Assembly: GCA_046050145.1 (NCBI GenBank)
Contig: JBJOQC010000049.1
Coordinates: 1-16,517, forward strand
Direction: 5' to 3'
Length of the DNA: 16,517 nt
DNA from: CAYZPE01 sp046050145
Lineage (GTDB): Bacteria; Patescibacteriota; Minisyncoccia; Phycocordibacterales; CAYZPE01
In this document: positions 6,184 through 11,149 of the stretch, piece after piece
Numbering within the stretch: position 1 is the stretch's first letter
Layout of the letters: each line of letters opens with the position of its first letter
Made by a program: the position numbers and the translations under genes
Notes under the pieces: model-generated
Database searches by the model: none
What the model was told of the DNA's origin: nothing
What the model saw: the letters and a program-made list of their open reading frames with translations, nothing else

Positions 6184-6190
6184 TGGTGGT

Positions 6191-6898
6191 ATGTCCCAAC
6201 TCAAAGATATTACACAAAAGCTAGAACTGGCAGGAGATAAAAAGAAAAAAGACTTTCTACAAGGTTATTTTAAGACAGGAGAAGGGGAGTATGGTGTAGG
6301 AGATGTTTTTCTAGGGATAACAGTTCCTGTCCAAAGAAAAATTGCTCACTCTTTCCCTAAACTTTCTCTAAAAGATATTGAAATCTTACTTAACAGTAAT
6401 ATTCATGAGTATCGTTTTACCGCTCTTGAGAATCTAGTTTTCCAGTACGAGCGAGCCGATGACAAAAATAAAAAAGAAATTTTTGATTTCTACCTTTCAC
6501 ACACTTCTCGAATTAATAATTGGGATCTGGTAGATACTTCGGCGGCGTATATCGCAGGTAATTTTCTTTTTGATAAAAACAAAGATATTTTATATAAGTT
6601 CGCAGTATCAAAAAATATGTGGGAAAGACGTATTGCGATAATTGCAACACATTATTTTATTGGCAAGAAAGATTTAGAACATACATTAAAAATCTCAGAG
6701 ATCTTGCTTAGTGATACTAAAGACTTGATTCATAAAGCTGTGGGATGGAGTTTGAGAGAGGTTGGTAAAAAAGACAAAGAAGTACTCGTATCTTTTCTAA
6801 AAAAACACTATAAAAAAATGCCTCGTACAGCTCTGCGGTATGCTCTTGAAAAATTTCCTGCGACAGAAAGACAGCTTTATATGAAAGGATTGGTATAA
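6191..6898 (+). CDS. DNA alkylation repair protein (AlkD-like)
   Basis: This 235-aa all-helical, HEAT-like repeat protein belongs to the DNA_alkylation family. AlkD-type glycosylases remove N3- and N7-alkylated purines without flipping the base. Family features seen here: NNWDLVD at 109-115 (W111 and D115 in the catalytic groove region), MWERRIAI at 143-150, and GWSLRE at 185-190 followed by MPRTALRYALE. The length is normal for the family. The upstream in-frame start at 6059 would add 44 residues that overlap the divergent MBL promoter and look non-coding, so I use 6191. It is probably transcribed alone. No clear terminator follows before the next gene. Confidence 0.9.
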   Translation: MSQLKDITQKLELAGDKKKKDFLQGYFKTGEGEYGVGDVFLGITVPVQRKIAHSFPKLSLKDIEILLNSNIHEYRFTALENLVFQYERADDKNKKEIFDFYLSHTSRINNWDLVDTSAAYIAGNFLFDKNKDILYKFAVSKNMWERRIAIIATHYFIGKKDLEHTLKISEILLSDTKDLIHKAVGWSLREVGKKDKEVLVSFLKKHYKKMPRTALRYALEKFPATERQLYMKGLV

Positions 6899-6938
6899 TG
6901 TAAGAAAATATAGGTTTATACGTCTAAAGATTTGTAAT

Positions 6939-6944
6939 TAATAT
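6939..6944 (+). promoter_or_regulatory. Possible -10 element of the 187-aa gene
   Basis: TAATAT ends 5 bases before the ATG at 6950, but the region is AT-rich, so chance is likely enough to keep confidence low. Confidence 0.3.
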
Positions 6945-6949
6945 TTTTC

Positions 6950-7513
6950 ATGAAAACACTTATAACATTGGCGCTTATTGTTGCAGGGACTTTGGCGGGT
7001 ATTGGGTATTACGTGACAGAGTACGGAGACCTTGAGGGTTTAAAAACGTATTCATCTGATACATACGGTATTTCTTTTAAATATCCAAAGACATATTTCC
7101 TAACAGAAAAACTTCAAGTGGGAAGTGGAGAGAGGTATCACTATACTGTAATGCTTGTAGAGGATACCGAGTTTAATCGAAAGTTATTGGCAGGAGAAAT
7201 TAAAGAACCAACAGAAGGTCCTGTGGCAATAACCTTTGATGTGTATCAAAACAATCTCGACAAGCAATCCCTTTTGGGCTGGATGAATAATTCGAGTGCT
7301 TCTAATTTTAAATTGAGTGACGGAACCCATTCTTTGGTAACGGTTTCAGGAAAGGAGGCGGTGAAATATACATGGGATGGTTTGTATCAAGGTGACACTA
7401 TTGCTTTTCTTTCTGGTGACAACATTATTGCAAGCTCTGTGACCTATATGGCTCCCGAAGATCAAATACGAAAAGATTTTGAAGAAGTATTAAAAACTGT
7501 ACGAGTGAAATAA
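6950..7513 (+). CDS. Membrane-anchored hypothetical protein, 187 aa
   Basis: Residues 3-21 form a hydrophobic segment that acts as an anchor or signal peptide; no lipobox is present. The rest would lie outside the cell. After a short linker the sequence YSSDTYGISFKYPKTYFL (from about residue 34) resembles the N-terminal strand of small PsbP-like extracytoplasmic domains common in CPR genomes, and the late segment SGDNIIASSVTYMAPED fits the closing strands. I cannot assign a molecular function. There is no Shine-Dalgarno. It is followed by a hairpin whose T-run serves the opposite strand. Confidence 0.75.
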   Translation: MKTLITLALIVAGTLAGIGYYVTEYGDLEGLKTYSSDTYGISFKYPKTYFLTEKLQVGSGERYHYTVMLVEDTEFNRKLLAGEIKEPTEGPVAITFDVYQNNLDKQSLLGWMNNSSASNFKLSDGTHSLVTVSGKEAVKYTWDGLYQGDTIAFLSGDNIIASSVTYMAPEDQIRKDFEEVLKTVRVK

Positions 7514-7543
7514 AAAACCCGAGGCGCGCATGCGCACCTCGGG
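7512..7543 (-). terminator. Terminator of the 39-aa membrane peptide gene
   Basis: CCCGAGG (7518-7524) pairs with CCTCGGG (7537-7543), with an inner GCGC/GCGC and one pair that is G-U only in the minus-strand RNA. It is followed on the minus strand by TTTTTT. The core nearly repeats the terminator at 4429-4464. Confidence 0.82.
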
Positions 7544-7546
7544 GCA

Positions 7547-7580
7547 GGTGTGTCTAGAGGCTCCGATCCCTAGACACGCC
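7547..7580. repeat. 11-bp inverted repeat between the 39-aa gene and its terminator
   Basis: GGTGTGTCTAG (7547-7557) and CTAGACACGCC (7570-7580) are complementary except for one T/G pair, around a 12-base loop. The repeat would form a stem in the 3' UTR of the 39-aa gene. Confidence 0.55.
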
Positions 7581-7591
7581 ATGGCTGTTTG

Positions 7592-7711
7592 TTAACGACT
7601 TTTTCGATGTCGCCTCTTGATAATATTCTTGCTGCTGTAAAGAAAGCAGAATCCTGCCGCCGGAAGAATCACAAGTAGTATGAGAATAACGAAATGAAGA
7701 ATTCCTTCCAT
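7592..7711 (-). CDS. 39-aa single-span membrane peptide
   Basis: The peptide has a hydrophobic helix at about 5-26 (ILHFVILILLVILPAAGFCF) and a strongly basic tail ending KRRHRKSR, so the C-terminus should face the cytoplasm. The start at 7711 is fixed by the perfect Shine-Dalgarno AAGGAGG (7717-7723) 5 bases upstream; a longer in-frame start at 7783 lies in what should be the leader. The gene has promoter TTGACA-17-TAATTT, a leader of about 56 nt and its own terminator, all strong support for a gene this short. The function is unknown. Size and shape resemble regulatory membrane peptides or type I toxins, but no antisense RNA was found. Confidence 0.7.
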   Translation of the reverse strand: MEGILHFVILILLVILPAAGFCFLYSSKNIIKRRHRKSR

Positions 7712-7716
7712 CGTAA

Positions 7717-7723
7717 CCTCCTT
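7717..7723 (-). promoter_or_regulatory. Perfect Shine-Dalgarno AAGGAGG of the 39-aa gene
   Basis: This is the strongest ribosome binding site in the window, with a 5-base spacer to the ATG at 7711. Confidence 0.85.
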
Positions 7724-7773
7724 GAAAGATGGTATAAGGTACAAAAATGCTGATCGCACGACCAGTACTACAT

Positions 7774-7802
7774 AAATTAGCATATTTAAGTACTATTGTC
7801 AA
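7774..7802 (-). promoter_or_regulatory. Promoter of the 39-aa gene
   Basis: TTGACA (7797-7802), a 17-base spacer and TAATTT (7774-7779) on the minus strand. Confidence 0.7.
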
Positions 7803-7849
7803 ATAAAATTCTATAAAGATAAGAGCTTTCTTTTATATGTATTAAAAAC

Positions 7850-7855
7850 TATACT
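7850..7855 (+). promoter_or_regulatory. -10 element of the pspC-like gene (leaderless)
   Basis: TATACT ends exactly 6 bases before the ATG at 7862, so transcription would start at or next to the start codon. Confidence 0.6.
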
Positions 7856-7861
7856 AGAATC

Positions 7862-8086
7862 ATGAAAAGATTATATAGAAGTAAAACAAATAGAGTATTT
7901 AGTGGAGTGTGTGGTGGGCTTGGTGAGTATCTCAATATTGACCCTGTTGTTCTGAGACTTTTGTGGGTTATTCTCACTTTTTTCGCCGCAGTTATTCCTG
8001 GTCTCGTTGCTTATTTTATAGCAACTCTTATTGTCCCTCTCGAAAATCCCATTATCAAAGAAGCGACTGCCTCAGAGGTTAAATAA
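7862..8086 (+). CDS. PspC domain protein
   Basis: This 74-aa membrane protein is essentially a single PspC domain. Hallmarks are the basic N-terminus, VCGGLGEYL at 16-24, DPVVLRLLWV at 27-36 and a long hydrophobic stretch at about 32-58 ending in IVPLE. In proteobacteria PspC senses envelope stress and controls PspA; free-standing short PspC proteins occur widely, with unclear partners. No other psp gene is in the window. The stop codon directly abuts the end of the opposing gene at 8087. Confidence 0.92.
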   Translation: MKRLYRSKTNRVFSGVCGGLGEYLNIDPVVLRLLWVILTFFAAVIPGLVAYFIATLIVPLENPIIKEATASEVK

Positions 8087-8644
8087 CTATTTTTTGTGGT
8101 GTGGAAGTACAAGGTGTTTTGTTATGTAAGAAATAGTCACCGCACAGATTGCAAGTGCTACATATCCAAGTACTCCTTGAATGTAAGAAAAGGGAAAACC
8201 GCGCCATGCACCAAGTACAAGTACTGAAATCCATGAGGTGATTGAAAGTGCGCCACTCGCTGTAAGAAGTGTTCTGTTACGCATAAATTCATCTGATGAG
8301 GGAAGATGTTCTTCTCTATGTCTTTTGATACGTGGAATATGTACCGAATGAAAAACAAGACCATTTAAGACGATAATAGAGAGTATTGTTATTTTAGTTT
8401 GAAATTTTGGTGAATGTATAAAACGGTCTGGATCAAATGAAAAGAGAATTGATCCGGATATAAATAAAATAAGGAGTCCTGTCCAAACCATTCTTCCTCC
8501 AAGTGTAATAAATCTAAATTCTGTAGATGTTATTTTTTTATCGCGAATACTTGTAAGAAAAATAAGATCACTTGCAAATGCACCTCCCATACCGATAGCA
8601 ATACCTAAGAGATGAAATATGGTGATTAAAGTAGATAGTTCCAT
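8087..8644 (-). CDS. Polytopic membrane protein, 185 aa, function unknown
   Basis: It has about five transmembrane segments (roughly 5-27, 47-67, 83-105, 128-148, 153-173). H11 within the first helix and histidines at the end of the third (FHSVHI) would allow a heme or metal site, somewhat as in DUF2269- or CopD-like membrane proteins, but this is only a resemblance. The segment between helices three and four is basic (PRIKRHREEH) and probably cytoplasmic. The ATG at 8644 follows TATACT by 6 bases, with no Shine-Dalgarno. It converges on the pspC-like gene with no base between the two stop codons and no hairpin. Confidence 0.75.
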   Translation of the reverse strand: MELSTLITIFHLLGIAIGMGGAFASDLIFLTSIRDKKITSTEFRFITLGGRMVWTGLLILFISGSILFSFDPDRFIHSPKFQTKITILSIIVLNGLVFHSVHIPRIKRHREEHLPSSDEFMRNRTLLTASGALSITSWISVLVLGAWRGFPFSYIQGVLGYVALAICAVTISYITKHLVLPHHKK

Positions 8645-8650
8645 AAATTA

Positions 8651-8656
8651 AGTATA
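8651..8656 (-). promoter_or_regulatory. -10 element of the 185-aa gene (leaderless)
   Basis: TATACT on the minus strand ends exactly 6 bases before the ATG at 8644. Confidence 0.6.
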
Positions 8657-8695
8657 GATTATTTCTATAATCATAGTACAGAGCATCTTTTAGTG

Positions 8696-8701
8696 TATTA
8701 T
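8696..8701 (+). promoter_or_regulatory. -10 element of the Gmad2 protein gene (leaderless)
   Basis: TATTAT ends 6 bases before the ATG at 8708. It is divergent from the promoter at 8651-8656, with only 63 bases between the two coding regions. Confidence 0.5.
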
Positions 8702-8707
8702 TAACGT

Positions 8708-9427
8708 ATGAAAAAAATTAGTATCGCTCTATTAGTTCTTGTACTCCTCGCTCTAGGTGTTTTGATTTACTACAAATCGACTCTCGTCTCTAAGGTAGAT
8801 ACATTTACAGCTTGTGCTGATGCAGGATATCCTGTGCTTGAGTCATATCCGCGACAGTGTAGAACTCCTGACGGCCGATCGTTTGTAGAAGATATTTCGA
8901 ACAATAAGGAGGATTTAATTCGTGTCTCAGATCTTAAGGCTGGTGATTTCATTACAAGTCCTCTGACTATCTCAGGTCAAGCTCGCGGTCAGTGGTTTTT
9001 TGAAGCTTCTTTTCCAATACGTCTTCTTGATAATAATGGTGTAGAGGTTGCAGTGGGAATTGCACAAGCAGAAAGTGATTGGATGACAACGGACTTTGTT
9101 CCTTTTAAGACAACACTTACTTTTACAAAGCCTGAAACGGAACTTGGAACACTGGTTTTCCAAAAAGATAACCCTTCAGGGCTTCCGGAGTTTGATGATA
9201 GTCTTGTAATACCTGTTTCGTTTACTAAGAAAGTAGAGGTTTCCTCATGTCGTCCAACAGGGTGTAGTAGTGAAATATGTTCTGATCAGGATGTTGCTTC
9301 AAACTGTATCTTTAAAGAAGAGTATGCCTGCTATAAAAAAGCTCTTTGTGAAAGGCAGACTAGTGGTGTGTGTGGTTGGACAGAAACAAGTGAGTTTAAG
9401 GCATGTATAAGTAGTATTAAAAAATAA
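8708..9427 (+). CDS. Membrane-anchored protein with Gmad2 and eight-cysteine domains
   Basis: This 239-aa exported protein has four parts. Residues 5-22 are a signal anchor. Residues 34-61 hold a small module with C36 and C51 (CADAGYPVLES, PRQC) seen in many CPR surface proteins. Residues 70-173 match Gmad2, the Ig-like domain of spore-germination and surface proteins, including SPLTISGQARG, WFFEASFP and DNPSGLP. The C-terminus has eight cysteines (181, 186, 191, 200, 208, 214, 222, 233), probably four disulfides, with CERQTSGVCGWT as its core. This even cysteine count implies an oxidising extracellular location. No catalytic residues were recognised; binding or structure at the cell surface is likely. 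It forms an operon with the next gene (one base gap). Confidence 0.85.
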   Translation: MKKISIALLVLVLLALGVLIYYKSTLVSKVDTFTACADAGYPVLESYPRQCRTPDGRSFVEDISNNKEDLIRVSDLKAGDFITSPLTISGQARGQWFFEASFPIRLLDNNGVEVAVGIAQAESDWMTTDFVPFKTTLTFTKPETELGTLVFQKDNPSGLPEFDDSLVIPVSFTKKVEVSSCRPTGCSSEICSDQDVASNCIFKEEYACYKKALCERQTSGVCGWTETSEFKACISSIKK

Positions 9428-9428
9428 T

Positions 9429-9701
9429 ATGGAATCATTTCTTCAGTCAGATATATTCTTTTTTGTATCGCTCGGTTCAATAATCATTATTGCGGTTCTG
9501 GTGATTATTGTTGCATCATATGTTATTGGGATCTTGCGCGATGTAAAGAGTGTTACAAAGCAGGTGAAGGGTGGTACTAAAAAGGCAGGAGAGGAGGCTC
9601 TACCAGTTTTTAGATCTGTTCTGAAAGTTTTGAGTACTGTTTTTTTGGTTTCATTGTTTAAAAAAGTTTCTTCAAAAAAGAATCAGGAGGAAAAGAGATA
9701 A
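9429..9701 (+). CDS. Small membrane protein, 90 aa
   Basis: One strong transmembrane helix at about 12-36 is followed by a basic amphipathic region (RDVKSVTKQVKGGTKK) and a shorter hydrophobic stretch near 63-74, then a Lys-rich tail. The start is one base after the upstream stop (TAA-T-ATG), the same junction as in the ABC operon, so translation is probably coupled. The transcript ends at a clear terminator 4 bases after the stop. The topology resembles DUF948-like proteins, but I do not claim membership. Function unknown. Confidence 0.75.
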   Translation: MESFLQSDIFFFVSLGSIIIIAVLVIIVASYVIGILRDVKSVTKQVKGGTKKAGEEALPVFRSVLKVLSTVFLVSLFKKVSSKKNQEEKR

Positions 9702-9704
9702 TAA

Positions 9705-9730
9705 AAAAAACCACCTATCGGTGGTTTTTT
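9705..9730 (+). terminator. Terminator of the Gmad2 operon
   Basis: AAAAAACCACC (9705-9715) pairs with GGTGGTTTTTT (9720-9730) around a TATC loop. Confidence 0.92.
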
Positions 9731-9747
9731 GTTGTGTATGTGCAAAG

Positions 9748-9782
9748 AAAAACCCCGACCGGCTGTAAACAGTCGGACGGGG
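9748..9782 (-). terminator. Terminator of the candidate small RNA
   Basis: Arms 9753-9765 and 9770-9782 form a 13-position stem (CCCCG...CTG with CAG...CGGGG) with one A/A mismatch, one wobble and a TAAA loop. It is followed on the minus strand by TTTTT. Confidence 0.8.
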
Positions 9783-9821
9783 CGGAGGAGAAGGAGAAAG
9801 AGAATCGGGAGGAGCAATCTG
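9748..9821 (-). ncRNA. Candidate small RNA of about 74 nt with anti-Shine-Dalgarno motifs
   Basis: A promoter (9828-9855) and an intrinsic terminator (9748-9782) on the minus strand enclose about 40 nt without an ATG/GTG-started ORF or Shine-Dalgarno. The single-stranded 5' part is almost pure pyrimidine and contains CUCCU-type motifs three times (GCUCCUCCC, UUUCUCCUU, CUCCUCC), which are complementary to Shine-Dalgarno cores. This layout is that of a stand-alone small RNA. A TTG-started reading frame rich in Leu exists but has no ribosome binding site. It lies just downstream of the MFS gene and could alternatively be a processed 3' UTR. Confidence 0.45.
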
Positions 9822-9827
9822 TAGATA

Positions 9828-9855
9828 AGTATACGCCTCTCAAAAAGCCCGTCAA
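9828..9855 (-). promoter_or_regulatory. Promoter of the candidate small RNA
   Basis: TTGACG (9850-9855), a 16-base spacer and TATACT (9828-9833) on the minus strand, 15 bases beyond the end of the MFS gene. Confidence 0.65.
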
Positions 9856-9870
9856 TTCTTTATACACAGC

Positions 9871-11037
9871 CTATTTAGTGTCTTGTATGCGGAGAGAGTA
9901 CTGAAGTCCAAAGAGCATCATAACTCCCACAATCCCAAACAGTGTTCCGTAGGTGATGTAGGGAAGTAATAAGCTTGCAATGAGTGGAGCGATGATAAAA
10001 GAAAGTGGTCTTGTGATACGGAAGAAGCTTACAAGATCAGTGTCAGTTGTTTTTACATGCTTAAAGAAGTAGCTTTCGCTAGTTATCTCAATAAAACTTG
10101 CACCAACACGAGTGGTGAAGAGTATGAGTGCCCATAAAGCAAAGAGAGGAACTTCAATAAAAGCAATAAGTGCAGTAGAAAGTCCCGCTATTACAAATCC
10201 TGTTCCAAGTATTTCTTTTTCACCAAGTTTTTTATCTGCAAGTCTGCCAATAGGGAATTCAAAAAGAAGAAAAGGTAGGAACATGATAGTGAGGATTGAT
10301 CCTATATGAGACCATTCAAAGCCAATGTATTCATGGAGGTAAATCGGAAGATATATAACCATAAAGGCATAAAACATTTGAAGGATAAAATTCGCTTTCC
10401 AGATAAGAAATATATCTTTGTTTTTTCTGAGTCGTCTAAAGGTGTTTAAAATACTTGTGTTTTCAATGATGGTTTTCTTATTTGATCGCCAGACTGAACT
10501 AATACCAAGAATTGGTACGAGGAATATTGTTGAAAGGAGGTATATTTTCCAATAATCACCGTTTGTAAGTACAAGACCTGCAAGTGCAGGTGAGATCACA
10601 AGGGCAAGGTTTGCAAGGGTCAAAAATACTCCCCGAGTACTCCCTGTGGTGCTTTCGTTAGGGCTATACTCTTCGAGGAAGACGTCTAAACCAAAAAGAA
10701 TAAGAGGTACAAGGGCTTGGTGGATGATGAAGAGTATAAGGGCAAGTGTGGTGTACCCAATGAGGGCAAGACCGAGTGTTGCTAGTGCTTCGATAACAAT
10801 AACAGAGACAATAAATTTGTAATTTCCAAAACGTTTTAAAATTCGTGGGGTAAGTAAAAGAAGAAGGAGATTTAGGAATGAGCCGATAGTGTATATAAGA
10901 CCTACCTTCTCTTCACCAACAAGTGTTGAGATGAAAGAAGAGTTTACGTAAAGGATTGTGTACCAGTGAAAGGCAAGGAGTAGGTTGCCGAGGTAGACTG
11001 CTCCGAGTCCTAATGATCTACGTGGTGTGATTGTCAT
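9871..11037 (-). CDS. Major facilitator superfamily (MFS) transporter
   Basis: This 388-aa inner-membrane protein has about twelve hydrophobic segments in two halves joined by a basic cytoplasmic loop near residues 186-212 (WRSNKKTIIEN, FRRLRKNKD). The loop between helices 8 and 9 carries GRLADKKLGEKE, a variant of the MFS motif A. Size and topology are normal for the family. The substrate cannot be deduced. The ATG at 11037 follows TAAAAT by 6 bases and has no Shine-Dalgarno. It is separated from rnj upstream by a two-way hairpin terminator, so it is transcribed alone. Confidence 0.85.
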   Translation of the reverse strand: MTITPRRSLGLGAVYLGNLLLAFHWYTILYVNSSFISTLVGEEKVGLIYTIGSFLNLLLLLLTPRILKRFGNYKFIVSVIVIEALATLGLALIGYTTLALILFIIHQALVPLILFGLDVFLEEYSPNESTTGSTRGVFLTLANLALVISPALAGLVLTNGDYWKIYLLSTIFLVPILGISSVWRSNKKTIIENTSILNTFRRLRKNKDIFLIWKANFILQMFYAFMVIYLPIYLHEYIGFEWSHIGSILTIMFLPFLLFEFPIGRLADKKLGEKEILGTGFVIAGLSTALIAFIEVPLFALWALILFTTRVGASFIEITSESYFFKHVKTTDTDLVSFFRITRPLSFIIAPLIASLLLPYITYGTLFGIVGVMMLFGLQYSLRIQDTK

Positions 11038-11043
11038 ATGAGT

Positions 11044-11049
11044 ATTTTA
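11044..11049 (-). promoter_or_regulatory. -10 element of the MFS gene (leaderless)
   Basis: TAAAAT on the minus strand ends exactly 6 bases before the ATG at 11037. The -35 is poor. Confidence 0.45.
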
Positions 11050-11086
11050 CACGAAAATTGTTTTTGTGTTTGGGTAAAATTGCATG

Positions 11087-11118
11087 AAAAACCCCGAAGC
11101 TTTACGCTTCGGGGTTTT
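11087..11118 (-). terminator. Terminator of the secG - SBP - rnj unit
   Basis: AAAACCCCGAAGC (11088-11100) pairs with GCTTCGGGGTTTT (11106-11118) around a 5-base loop. On the minus strand it is followed by one more T, making a 5-base T-run. The plus strand is also T-rich after the stem, so it may work both ways. Confidence 0.9.
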
Positions 11119-11149
11119 CTTTTTTCTAAAACCTAATGGCTCAAAGCTG

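Noticed and set aside
6057..6190. Upstream starts of the MBL protein (6110) and of the alkD-like protein (6059)
   Set aside because: Both extensions overlap the divergent promoter region and lack family similarity; 6056 has AAAGGA and 6191 fits the AlkD start.
7501..7580. CRISPR-like or mobile-element repeats
   Set aside because: The hairpins here are one terminator and one inverted repeat; there are no regularly spaced direct repeats, transposase or cas genes in the window.
7554..7802. 82-aa minus-strand ORF overlapping the 39-aa peptide
   Set aside because: It has no ribosome site, begins at the -35 of the promoter and includes the 3' hairpin; the other frame has the perfect Shine-Dalgarno.
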